NCBI GenBank assembly: GCA_951812305.1
Contig: CATOSB010000011.1
Span: forward strand, 558,001-622,000
From: an uncultured Paracoccaceae bacterium
Lineage (GTDB): Bacteria > Pseudomonadota > Alphaproteobacteria > Rhodobacterales > Rhodobacteraceae
Direction of reading: 5' to 3'
DNA length: 64,000 bases
Position numbers and translations under genes: made by a program. Below are positions 8,943 to 18,578 of the stretch, one piece after another; the first letter of the stretch is position 1; every line of letters starts with the position of its first letter. The notes beneath the pieces are model-generated. The model saw only the letters and a list, made by a program, of their open reading frames with translations, made no database searches and was not told where the DNA came from.

Positions 8943-10214
8943 GAGTTATTGTCAAATCTGGTGTTTGCGGGATCTTTCATGCGGCGGCGGTTTCGGTCTG
9001 GGTTTGCTTGATGCCGTCTTTGAAATTGACGCCTTGGATGACGTCGGCGAGATGATTGAAGCCGCGAAGTTTGCGCCAGTTTTGTTCGGCGCACTGCCCC
9101 AGTTTGAAGATCATGTGGAGCATGCCGTCGCGGGCCAGACAGCCCTTTGAGCGCTTGGTGCGATGACGGATCGTGGCAAAGGCGGATTCAATTGGATTGG
9201 TCGTTCGGATGCTTTGCCAATGCATTGCGGGAAAATCGTAGAATGCCAGCAGTTCGGTTCGATCTTTCTGAAGCGAGGCGGTGGCTTTGGGGTACTTGTC
9301 TTCAAACGTTTTCACGAAGAGATTGAACGCTTGTTCAGCTGACTTGCGCGTTTCAGCGCGCCAGATATCGTGCAGCATCGTTTTGGCTTTTGGCTGGGTG
9401 GACTTGGGAAAACAGTTGAGGACGTTGCCCGTCTTATGCACCCAGCAGCGTTGTTGAGGTGTGCCCGGATAGGTTTCTTCAAGAGCGGCCCAGAATCCCA
9501 GAGCACCGTCTCCGATGGCCAATTTTGGAGTGTTGAGACCGCGTTCTCTGAGGCCGATTAGAACCTCCCTCCAGCTCTGTGTGCTTTCACGAGTGCCGTC
9601 CTCGATTGCCAGAAATTGTTTCTGACCACGGGTATTTACGCCGATCACGACCAGCGCGCGCAACTTGTGATCCTCGCCGCGTAAGCCACTGTGAATACCG
9701 TCGGCCCAGATGTAGACCCACTCGTCTTGGGACAGGTCTGCGGTGCGCCACGCCCTGTATTCAGCGGCCCATTCGGCCTTCAATCTGGCAACTGTTTTGG
9801 CCGAAAATCCGGTGGCATTAGCCCCGAGCAAACCCTTCAGCGCCGTTCCCATTTCGCCAGTGGAAATGCCTTTGAGGTAGAGCCAGGGGATCGCAGCCTG
9901 CAGCGTCTTGGTCTTGCGCACGTAGGGCGGTACGAGCGCGGAGCGGAAACTCACTGGCTTGCCGGTTTTCGAGCGTATCTTTGGAATCTCTACGGTCACA
10001 GGTCCAACACCCGTTTGGATTTCACGGGCGGGATGACTGCCATTACGTACCACCCCGGCGCGCCCGTCTGGTGTTTTGAGGTGAGCAAAGCGATCCATCA
10101 ATTCCGCAAGCTCAGTTTGAACGGCGGCTTGGATCAGAGCCTGCGCGCCCGTGCGCAAAAGCTCAGTCAACGGATCAAGGCTGACCTCTCGACCGGCAAA
10201 TTCAACGATGTTAT

Positions 10215-11381
10215 ACCAAGGGTGCTTCAAAATGACTCAGCTATGGATTTTGGGTACCGCCTGAGGTGCTGAGGTGATTCAAGATTGGCAAAGGAGACCA
10301 CCGATGCCAGCCAGGATACCGATGCGAGCCGATTTTACCGCCAATGATCTGCGCAAGCTTGCCGCAGAGAGTTCTGATGCCCGGCAGAGCCGACGGCTTT
10401 TGTCGCTTGCCGCTATCGCCGATGGCATGTCGCGTGGGGCTGCGGCCCGCATTGGCGGGATGGACCGGCAAACGCTCAGGGACTGGGTGCTCCGTTTCAA
10501 CGCTGATGGTCCAGCGGGGCTGCTGGATCGGCAGCGAGGAGGCTCGCGATCCCGCCTTGACAATGCGCAACTGGATGAACTGGCGGCTCTTGTCGAGACC
10601 GGTCCTGATCCTGAAAAGGACGGTGTCGTCCGCTGGCGGCGGGTCGATTTGAAGAATGTGATCAAGGCGCGTTTTGGCGTCGACTATCACGAGCGCCATG
10701 TGGGGCAGATTCTGCACAATCTGGGCTTTTCCCACATCAGCGCACGCCCTCAGCACCCGGGGCAGGACGTGCAGGTCATTGAGGATTTCAAAAAAACTTC
10801 GGCGACAATCTGAAGGAGACGCTTCAGGGGGTGCCGCCGGACAAACCCGTCGAAATCTGGTTCCAGGACGAGATGCGTCTCGGTCAGAAGAACACCCGCG
10901 TCCGCCAGTGGGCACGCAAGGGCACACGGCCCCGCCAGCCCGCCGATCAGCGTTACCAAAATGCGTATCTTTTTGGCGCCATCTGCCCCGAACGCGGCAC
11001 CGGCGCGGCGATCATGATGCCAGCAGCCGACACCTATGCGATGCAGCGCCACCTGGAAGAAATCAGCAAAATTGTCTCCGATGGCGCCCACGCCGTCATC
11101 CTCATGGACCAAGCCGGCTGGCACACGACATCCGCTCTGGAAATCCCGCAAAACCTGTCGCTCATGTTTCTGCCGCCCAAATCACCAGAGCTGAATCCAA
11201 CCGAAAACATTTGGCAATATCTCCGCCAGACATGGCTCGCAAACCGGACGTTCGACACATATGACGCGATTCTCGACGCGGGGTGCGAGGCCTGGAACAA
11301 CCTCATCGCAAGACCGCAAACCATCACATCCATCGCAAGCCGCAACTGGGCGAAAGTCGGTCAGATTGAATAACCCTTGGT
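10215..11381 (+). mobile_element. IS630-A, copy 2, inside IS256
   Basis: This copy appears identical to copy 1 over its 1167 bp and has the same terminal repeats. It is flanked by AT at 10213-10214 and 11382-11383. The target, read on the minus strand, is CTAATAAC, the same eight bases that flank copy 1 on the plus strand (CTAATAAC); copy 3 has CTGATGAG. This points to a target preference of the form CTRATRAS, used in either orientation. Confidence 0.93.
10304..11373 (+). CDS. IS630-A transposase, frameshifted (copy 2)
   Basis: Same two-frame organisation as copy 1: first frame 10304-10813 with the helix-turn-helix half, second frame to 11373 with the DDE half. The A7 slippage run is at 10790-10796. 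The start ATG has the same AAGGAG site. No differences from copy 1 were noticed. Confidence 0.9.
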
Positions 11382-11637
11382 ATTAGTCTCGTCCATGGTG
11401 GTGCGTCCTTCTTGGGTCGGATTGGGTTTTTGCAAAAACAATCCAAACAGATGCACCGCCAACACTCAAACCACGCGAACACCAGATTCAGCCATAACTC
11501 CCCACTCACTTTGGCCAGTTTTTTCAGTTTTTCGGCGTCATGCGATCCACCTGAAAAAAAGTTGCTTGCAACAGAGGCAAGTGCAGCAAATTCATCATTC
11601 GAGTGGAATGACCGCGCGATAATTGGGTGGTAGCCAT

Positions 11638-12827
11638 CTTACCACCCTTCAATTTAGCCAGACATCCCAGAGCTTGGGGATTTTGGCATAACCTGCGAGG
11701 CATCGTCGGATAGCACGAAGGCCTGTCTTGAAGAGAGAGCATAAGGACCTTCGGGCTTTTCGAATCCCCTTTTTTCGCCGCGTATTGCGACGTGGTGCTC
11801 TTCGTTTGCTCCGGTTGAAACAGCCCAGTACATGGCGATTGCCAGCACCAAAATGAGGCGGGCCAATCGATCCGGCTTTTTGATCTGGCTTTGAGTAATT
11901 TCAAAGCCCCGGGTTTTGAAGTCGGAGAACATGGCTTCAATTCCCCAACGCATTCCATAATCGAGCACCTTGTACTCGGACGGTGCTGCATTCATGGCAA
12001 TAATCCAAGGCTCTTTGTGCCCCTCCTCGTGAAGCACTCCAATGTTGCTAAAGACGCCCGTTCCGTAAAGCTCAGCGTTTACAAGCCCTTCGGGCATCAG
12101 TTGGGCAATTTCGCGCGTCATCATCTCGCCACCCTGATGTTGCAGTGTGATATTTCCCTTCATGCGCAGCCGGTAGTCCCATCCAGCCTCCTGGCACCAT
12201 GCGACCAATCGGGCGGTTCCATAAAACCGATCTCCCGCCAGCAACACACGCGCATCCGCCGGGAGCCATGGGCGGACTGCTTCCAAAAGCTCATGTTGCA
12301 CGCGCCATCCAATCGGCCCTTTGGTCTGGCGTACACGCCAGGCGACCGGGAGGGCCCGATCCCGCATCCGCACCGATAACATCAAAACCTCATGCCCTTC
12401 GTTGAGCTTGCTTTGATCAAGGGCCACCACAATCGTTTCTCCGGCCTCACACTGGCGGCGGAAAATTTCACCAACATAGGCCTGCATGATCTCATCAGTA
12501 TCGATGTGAGGATTGCCCAGAACCCGCGAAATGTATTGATAGCGGTGGTCCACAGAGCCGATATCGCGGGGCAGAGCAGCCGCATTTTCCATCAGATTGA
12601 CGCTGCGCGTGTTCAAAATCACGCTTGCTATGATGCACAATCCCTCCCGGCGCGACTTGTGATACCCGAGCAAGCGGTCCTGAAAATCCGCCTCAACCTT
12701 CGAATAAAGCTCTGAAAAACAAACATTTCCCAACAAACCAGCCTCCAATATCAGCAGTGGAGACTCCTTGAATCACACAGATCAGACAAACGTCAAATCA
12801 GATCCGGAAATTTTGAAGGGTGGTAAG
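11638..12827 (-). mobile_element. IS4-family element (1190 bp)
   Basis: Terminal inverted repeats CTTACCACCCTTCAA and TTGAAGGGTGGTAAG bound the element. A perfect 9-bp direct repeat, GGTAGCCAT, flanks it at 11629-11637 and 12828-12836, showing a clean single insertion. It disrupts the unknown gene that begins at 13098. Confidence 0.9.
11649..12748 (-). pseudogene. IS4-family transposase with 3' frameshift
   Basis: The frame from 12748 encodes the DDE domain of IS4 transposases, with VVALDQSKLNEGHE, LLAGDRFYGTARL and the Y-x2-R-x3-E-x6-K region seen as YGMRWGIEAMFSDFK. Near the 3' end the frame runs to a stop at 11654, but the neighbouring frame continues the expected family ending (SLFKTGLRAIRRCLAG to KLWDVWLN, stop at 11649). 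The switch falls in the A/G run near 11770, consistent with a one-base indel. Whether this is a real mutation or an assembly error in a homopolymer cannot be told from the sequence. The DDE core is unaffected. Confidence 0.75.
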
Positions 12828-13178
12828 GGTAGCCATAGAAGTAGGCGTCAAGAACGTGAAATTTGGGCAGCGTTAAGTCCCTGGCGGGGCCTGAAGGTTT
12901 ATCCTTCTTTCGTCCGAGAAAGCCATAAAGATCATCGTAAGTAAGAGCGGACGTGATAACTGGTCCGCCGCTCGGCGTCAGAAATTCATATCCACTTTCA
13001 GTTAGCGCATCGAGCGTCCTCCCGATGTGAGAAATATAGGCCCTTGCACCCATATTGAGCCTTGCCAGTTCGCCTTCACCGACCGCCTGATCTACCATCG
13101 AATTGAGGGGGCTAGAACACCTAAAACAGCCTTACCATTCAAGGCATTAGGTGGGTTTGATACCCTGAAAGGGAGATA

Positions 13179-13265
13179 TGGTGCCCAGGAGAGGACTCGA
13201 ACCTCCACGTCCATACAGACACTAGCACCTGAAGCTAGCGCGTCTACCAATTCCGCCACCTGGGC
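13179..13265 (-). tRNA. tRNA-Leu (CAG)
   Basis: An 87-nt class II tRNA with acceptor stem GCCCAGG/CCTGGGC and encoded CCA. The anticodon stem GCTAGC/GCTAGT encloses the loop TTCAGGT, so the anticodon is CAG and it reads CUG leucine codons. The T arm GGTTCGAGTCC and a long variable arm are present. Confidence 0.95.
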
Positions 13266-13490
13266 AGGTGTCGTGAGCGCCGCATGTAATCCGTTCACAG
13301 TTTCAAGTCAACGGGCGAAAAGGCCTCAAGATTAGGGCTTTGGAATGCAGGAAACGGCCACATTGTCGGACTCAAACTATCCTGCGCCAATGACCGTTCA
13401 GGCCGGTATTAAGAACCAATATTGCACCCTCGCCGATTCTGCCTATCGTCGCTAACATGACCTCGACCGCGCACTCTTCCGGAGACGTTG

Positions 13491-14000
13491 ATGACCAAGA
13501 TGCTGAAAGAAAACTTCATGGAGGCGATGAGCCGTGCGGCGACTTTTGTTGCTGTCGCGACAACGGATGGCGAGGCGGGTCGACACGGCGTGACCGTCAG
13601 TTCACTGACGTCCGTTTCGGCAGATGGCGAACATCCGTCGTTGCTTGTTTGCATCCATCGCCAAAGTGCGGCTTCGACTGCGATTCTTCAAAACGGGGGT
13701 TTCTGCGCAAATCTCCTGGGACATGATCAACAAAGCCTGTCGAACCTTTTTGCGGGCCGCTCAGGTGCAGCCGGATCCGACAGATTCGCAGATTGTGCTT
13801 GGCACCCCGGTCGTGCGGGACAACCGATGCTTGCAGGGGCGGCTGCGAGCTTTGAATGCACTTTGGCGACATCGGTATTGTGGGAAAGCCACTTTGTCAT
13901 AATTGGAAAAGTAACGGCGGTGGAGATGTCAGAGAATGAAGATGTCCTTCTTTATGGGCAACGGGGCTATCGCCGCTCTGTCCAGATTATCGGCGACTGA
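13491..14000 (+). CDS. Flavin reductase (FMN-binding split barrel)
   Basis: The 169-residue protein matches the HpaC/flavin reductase-like domain: TFVAVATTDGEAGRHGVTVS near the N-terminus, a core SLLVCIHRQS strand, and GFCANLLGHDQQSLSNLFAG followed by the AGAAASFECTL motif. Such enzymes supply reduced FMN or FAD to a partner monooxygenase. A GGAG site precedes the ATG at 13491. The CoA-transferase gene starts 8 bp downstream on the same strand, suggesting an operon, now broken by IS630-A copy 3. Confidence 0.85.
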   Translation: MTKMLKENFMEAMSRAATFVAVATTDGEAGRHGVTVSSLTSVSADGEHPSLLVCIHRQSAASTAILQNGGFCANLLGHDQQSLSNLFAGRSGAAGSDRFADCAWHPGRAGQPMLAGAAASFECTLATSVLWESHFVIIGKVTAVEMSENEDVLLYGQRGYRRSVQIIGD

Positions 14001-15034
14001 TTTAACAGATGCGCGGGAACGGACCACTTTCCGGTTTTCGGGTCGTGGAATTCTTTGGCCTCGGGCCAGGTCCATTTGCTGGCATGATGCTGGCGGATAT
14101 GGGTGCCGAGGTGATCCGCATCGACCGCACCGTGCAGGCGAGCCTTGGTGATACGCAGGGGTTTCTGGGACGCGGTCGCCGCTCAATTTCGCTTGATCTG
14201 AAAACCCCAAAAGGCGTTGCTGTTGCAATGAAGCTGATCGAAACCGCCGATGCGCTGATTGAAGGGCATCGCCCCGGCGTCATGGAGCGGTTGGGTCTTG
14301 GACCAGAAGATTGCCACAAAAGGAACCCGCGGCTGGTCTATGGGCGGATGACGGGATGGGGTCAGAAGGGGCCGCTTTCGCACGCCGCCGGTCACGATTT
14401 GAACTATATCGCCATCACAGGCGCGCTTTGGGCAACCGGCAGCGCCGGTGAAACACCCGCCTTTCCAATGAACCTGTTGGGTGATTTTGGCGGCGGCGGG
14501 ATGTATCTGGCGTTTGGAATCCTTGCGGGGCTTCTTCATGCGCAAAAGACCGGGCAGGGCGATATTGTGGATGCCGCGATTTGTGATGGCACCGCATCCC
14601 TGATGGCGATGATCTATGGAATGCGTGCTGCGGGTCAGTGGCATGACGAACGCGCCTCCAATCTACTGGACGGTGGCGCACCTTGGTACGGTGTTTACGA
14701 ATGTGCCGACGGGCGTTGGATTTCGATTGGCGCGTTGGAACCAAAGTTCTGGGTTTGCCTTTGTGAGTTGCTAGATATTGATCCGGCTGGGTTGGGGGAT
14801 CGTGACGACAGGTCGAATTGGCCCGCGATCAAAACTGCTTTGAGCCAATCGTTTTTGTCCAAAACTCGTGACGAGTGGTGCGCAATATTGGAAGGAACCG
14901 ATGCCTGTTTTGCGCCAGTTCTGAGCCCTGCTGAAGCGGCGGATTACCAACACAATCGCGCCCGGCAGGTATTTACCGACGATGGATTTTCCCAGCCAAT
15001 GCCCGCGCCGCGATTTACCAATGCATCGACTGAT

Positions 15035-16201
15035 ACCAAGGGTGCTTCAAAATGACTCAGCTATGGATTTTGGGTACCGCCTGAGGTGCTGAGGTGATTC
15101 AAGATTGGCAAAGGAGACCACCGATGCCAGCCAGGATACCGATGCGAGCCGATTTTACCGCCAATGATCTGCGCAAGCTTGCCGCAGAGAGTTCTGATGC
15201 CCGGCAGAGCCGACGGCTTTTGTCGCTTGCCGCTATCGCCGATGGCATGTCGCGTGGGGCTGCGGCCCGCATTGGCGGGATGGACCGGCAAACGCTCAGG
15301 GACTGGGTGCTCCGTTTCAACGCTGATGGTCCAGCGGGGCTGCTGGATCGGCAGCGAGGAGGCTCGCGATCCCGCCTTGACAATGCGCAACTGGATGAAC
15401 TGGCGGCTCTTGTCGAGACCGGTCCTGATCCTGAAAAGGACGGTGTCGTCCGCTGGCGGCGGGTCGATTTGAAGAATGTGATCAAGGCGCGTTTTGGCGT
15501 CGACTATCACGAGCGCCATGTGGGGCAGATTCTGCACAATCTGGGCTTTTCCCACATCAGCGCACGCCCTCAGCACCCGGGGCAGGACGTGCAGGTCATT
15601 GAGGATTTCAAAAAAACTTCGGCGACAATCTGAAGGAGACGCTTCAGGGGGTGCCGCCGGACAAACCCGTCGAAATCTGGTTCCAGGACGAGATGCGTCT
15701 CGGTCAGAAGAACACCCGCGTCCGCCAGTGGGCACGCAAGGGCACACGGCCCCGCCAGCCCGCCGATCAGCGTTACCAAAATGCGTATCTTTTTGGCGCC
15801 ATCTGCCCCGAACGCGGCACCGGCGCGGCGATCATGATGCCAGCAGCCGACACCTATGCGATGCAGCGCCACCTGGAAGAAATCAGCAAAATTGTCTCCG
15901 ATGGCGCCCACGCCGTCATCCTCATGGACCAAGCCGGCTGGCACACGACATCCGCTCTGGAAATCCCGCAAAACCTGTCGCTCATGTTTCTGCCGCCCAA
16001 ATCACCAGAGCTGAATCCAACCGAAAACATTTGGCAATATCTCCGCCAGACATGGCTCGCAAACCGGACGTTCGACACATATGACGCGATTCTCGACGCG
16101 GGGTGCGAGGCCTGGAACAACCTCATCGCAAGACCGCAAACCATCACATCCATCGCAAGCCGCAACTGGGCGAAAGTCGGTCAGATTGAATAACCCTTGG
16201 T
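15035..16201 (+). mobile_element. IS630-A, copy 3, inside CoA-transferase gene
   Basis: This copy has the same 1167-bp extent and ends as copies 1 and 2, flanked by AT at 15033-15034 and 16202-16203. The interrupted coding frame is restored only if 1169 bp (element plus one AT) are removed; removing 1167 bp, as a plain TA model would need, leaves a frameshift. This fixes the boundaries of the element. Confidence 0.94.
15124..16193 (+). CDS. IS630-A transposase, frameshifted (copy 3)
   Basis: Same gene as in copies 1 and 2, with the first frame 15124-15633, the A7 run at 15610-15616 and the second frame ending at 16193. DDE residues are intact. Confidence 0.9.
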
Positions 16202-16409
16202 ATGAGTTGCCGATTGGGCCTCCGGAACCCGGATCTGACAGCCGCGCAATTCTCGCTGAGCTGGGGTATTCGAAGAATGTCATTGAAACCATGATCAAAT
16301 GCGGTGTCGTCAAGGCCGTTTGAACCGCCAGATTTACTGTTTGTTAATGTTAATTACCGATTAATGACCTGTACTGGCGGGCAGCGACCCGTGCGATAAG
16401 GGCCAGTAA

Positions 16410-18578
16410 ATGAACGCTGACAATCCGCTGAAATTTATCCGGCGCTCACCACAAGAAATGGCGACCCGTGCCGCGCGTGCGAACCCAAATCGGGCAGCGC
16501 AGAACGAAGTGTTCACAGCCCCACGTGAAATCGACTTGATGGAAGTGGTCGGGTCAATTTGGCGCGGAAAGTTGTTGATTTTTGCATGTGCACTTTTTAC
16601 GTCGTTGCTCGCAGGTTGGTATGTTTTTGCACTGGCAACGCCGGGTTTCACATCCCAGTCCCGCCTGATGATCAACACACGCGATCAGAGGCTCGTTGAT
16701 GTAGAAAGCGTCCTATCGGGCATTTCAACCGATCAGACGGCGATTAATACAGAGTTGGAAATCATCCGGTCCCGGGGTTTGATCGAGCGCCTCGTCCTCG
16801 ATTTGAAGCTGAGAGAAGATCCGGAATTCAACACCAGCCTTCGTGCGCCATCCGCGATTTCGCCCGGGCGATTTCTGCGCCAGTTTAACTTGCCGGGTTT
16901 CGACCAGCTGGATGGCGATCCAGCAAACCAGACGCAAAGCATAATAGACAACGTGCGCGATGCAATTTTGGTCTCCTCAAAACGCGATACGTTTCTGATC
17001 GAAATCCGCGCTACGACAAATGATCCGGAGAAATCCGCCGCAATCGCAAATCGTCTGGCGCAGCTGTATCTCGACAATCAGATCAAGTCGAAATTCGAGG
17101 CAACTGAATTCGCCGTTGGCTGGTTGTCAGAGCGTGTGGCCGATCTCGAACTAGACCTGAATAAAACCGAAACAGAGATCAAGACCCTTCGCGCGAACAG
17201 CGATCTTGTCAGCACGGACGCGCTGGAAGCCCTGAACATCCGTGTCAAATCCATACGCGGGCGTCTTTTGGAGGCCGAGGAGTCCGAGGCGTCCGCAATT
17301 GCCGCGGAACAGGTGATTTCGACGGTGCTTCACAACGCAGACTGGGTTGCCGCGAAAACTTCTGTATCTGACCCCATACTGACCGGGTTGATCGACAAGT
17401 TTCTGTCGGACGACGAAACAGGTGATCAGGAATTGCAGTCACGACTTCAGCTTTTGCTGGACGATGCAAAATTGAAAGTTTCGAGGGCGGGCTTGCAACG
17501 CGGCGCGTTGCAACAGGCTTTGCTGCAATCTGAGGCGGACATCCAACGCCAAAATGACGATCTGACCCGGTTAAACCAACTTGTCAGAGAGGCGGATGCG
17601 ACGCGGGTGATTTACGATACTTTTCTTGCCCGGCTAAAGGAAACCTCCGTGCAGATCGGCCTTAATCGGGCCGATAGCCGCATTCTTTCCACCGCTACCA
17701 TTGGCGAGATTTCTTCACCTCAGAAAGCCCGTGCCATGGCTGTCGCGGGATTGTTTGGTGCGCTTCTTGGCGCCGCCTATCTGATGTTGCGGCAGTTTGC
17801 ACATAAAGGCGTGCGCACGATCAATGATCTGGAGGAAATTACCGAAATTCCGGTGCTTGGCGAAGTACCACGAATGCCGATTGGTCGCCGAAAAAGCCTA
17901 TCTGCCTTTCTGCAGCAAAATCCGATTTCGGCGGCGGCAGAGGCAATACGGAATCTTCGCACCTCTATCCTGATGTTCAACACTGTCGCAGTACCAAAAG
18001 TGATTATGGTCACGTCTTCTGAACCGGCTGAAGGTAAAACCACTTTGGCCATTGGACTTGCCCACAACCTCGCCAGCCTCGGAAAACGGATATTGCTGAT
18101 TGAAGGCGATCTAAGAAAAAGTGGCCTGCAACAACATCTCGGCAACCCCGGACAAGCCGGCGTCATGTCGGTCATATCGGGACAATCTTCGTTGTTGGAT
18201 GTCGTCTGCCGGAAAGAGAATCTGGGTTTTGATTTTTTGGCGGGTGACCATACAAATCTTGTACCGGCTGACGTTTTTACATCAAGCGGGTTTGGTTCCC
18301 TGATTTCGATGGCGCGTGAAGGTTATGATCACGTCGTCCTGGACATGCCGCCGGTTCTGGCCGTGCCAGATGCACGTATCGCAGCTGGATTGGTGGACTT
18401 CGTACTTTATTGTGTGCGCTGGGATCATACCAAACGGGCACATATCGCAGAAGGTCTTCGTCGGTTTTCATCTGTGGGAACCGACGTGTCAGGCCTTGCC
18501 TTAACCCAGATCGATCCGAAACGAATGAAACGATACGGATACGGCGATACCTATGCAGCCTACGCCGCCTATGCCTAG
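16410..18578 (+). CDS. Wzc-like polysaccharide co-polymerase and tyrosine autokinase (BY-kinase)
   Basis: A 722-residue fusion. The Wzz domain opens near residue 45 (REIDLMEVVGSIWRGK) with a first membrane segment at about 55-75; a long coiled-coil periplasmic part follows to about 430; a second membrane segment lies near 440-460. The cytoplasmic kinase has Walker A SSEPAEGKTT (about 532-541), Walker A' ILLIEGDLRKSG and Walker B HVVLDMPP. The C-terminus is a tyrosine cluster (RYGYGDTYAAYAAYA), the autophosphorylation tail. Such proteins set exopolysaccharide chain length and export together with a Wza partner, probably the protein at 1300-2688. Glycosyltransferase genes lie convergent and immediately downstream. 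Confidence 0.92.
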   Translation: MNADNPLKFIRRSPQEMATRAARANPNRAAQNEVFTAPREIDLMEVVGSIWRGKLLIFACALFTSLLAGWYVFALATPGFTSQSRLMINTRDQRLVDVESVLSGISTDQTAINTELEIIRSRGLIERLVLDLKLREDPEFNTSLRAPSAISPGRFLRQFNLPGFDQLDGDPANQTQSIIDNVRDAILVSSKRDTFLIEIRATTNDPEKSAAIANRLAQLYLDNQIKSKFEATEFAVGWLSERVADLELDLNKTETEIKTLRANSDLVSTDALEALNIRVKSIRGRLLEAEESEASAIAAEQVISTVLHNADWVAAKTSVSDPILTGLIDKFLSDDETGDQELQSRLQLLLDDAKLKVSRAGLQRGALQQALLQSEADIQRQNDDLTRLNQLVREADATRVIYDTFLARLKETSVQIGLNRADSRILSTATIGEISSPQKARAMAVAGLFGALLGAAYLMLRQFAHKGVRTINDLEEITEIPVLGEVPRMPIGRRKSLSAFLQQNPISAAAEAIRNLRTSILMFNTVAVPKVIMVTSSEPAEGKTTLAIGLAHNLASLGKRILLIEGDLRKSGLQQHLGNPGQAGVMSVISGQSSLLDVVCRKENLGFDFLAGDHTNLVPADVFTSSGFGSLISMAREGYDHVVLDMPPVLAVPDARIAAGLVDFVLYCVRWDHTKRAHIAEGLRRFSSVGTDVSGLALTQIDPKRMKRYGYGDTYAAYAAYA

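Larger units (their letters stand above)
8977..11396 (-). pseudogene. IS256 (MULE-type) transposase, split by IS630-A
   Basis: The main part (8977-10212) encodes the mutator-type transposase domain with VYIWADGIHSG, VVIGVNTRGQKQ and an FPAMHWQSIRTTNPIES motif near the C-terminus. The first codons (MDET, from the ATG at 11396, preceded by AAGGA) lie beyond the inserted IS630-A. Removing 1169 bp joins ATG GAC GAG ACT AAT AAC ATC in frame and restores a protein of about 416 residues. As it stands, a start codon inside the IS630-A end could give a near full-length protein beginning MKHPWYNIVEF, so residual activity cannot be excluded. Confidence 0.85.
8943..11500 (-). mobile_element. IS256-family element, interrupted by IS630-A copy 2
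   Basis: The imperfect ends match as inverted repeats: GAGTTATTGTCAAATCTGG at 8943 and, on the other strand from 11500, GAGTTATGGCTGAATCTGG. Without the IS630-A insertion at 10213-11383 the element is about 1.39 kb, normal for IS256. I find no direct repeat in the flanks (the bases before 8943 and after 11500 differ), so the two ends probably come from a recombination or deletion event and not a single simple insertion. Confidence 0.8.
11501..13098 (-). pseudogene. Unknown gene beside tRNA-Leu, split by IS4 and truncated by IS256
   Basis: The 5' part (12837-13098) starts MVDQAVGEGELARLNMG and runs to DAYFYGY. Removing the IS4 element plus one 9-bp target copy continues the frame into 11501-11637, giving PIIARSFHSNDEFAALAS and ending KKLAKVSG at the IS256 end. 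The rebuilt fragment is about 133 residues and has no natural C-terminus. It is soluble-looking and mixed alpha/beta; I do not recognise the family. Its start is about 80 bp from the 3' end of tRNA-Leu, a common place for integrated DNA. Confidence 0.6.
14009..16323 (+). pseudogene. CaiB/BaiF (Amacr-like) CoA-transferase, split by IS630-A
   Basis: The N-terminal 342 codons (14009-15034) show the family III CoA-transferase fold: LSGFRVVEFFGLGPGPFAGM, a DMGAEVIRID nucleotide loop, GHDLNYIAITGAL with the catalytic Asp, and GAPWYGVYECADG. The last 39 codons (16204-16320) lie beyond the IS. Joining 15034 to 16204 gives an exact in-frame protein of 381 residues ending in ILAELGYSKNVIETMI, the normal length and C-terminal form of alpha-methylacyl-CoA racemase relatives. 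As it stands the product ends TKGASK within the IS and lacks the C-terminal helices of the interlocked dimer, so it is probably inactive. Confidence 0.9.

Noticed and set aside
13098..13178. tRNA-Leu as a proved attachment site
   Set aside because: I found no second copy of the tRNA 3' end nor an integrase gene in the window, so only a possibility is recorded.
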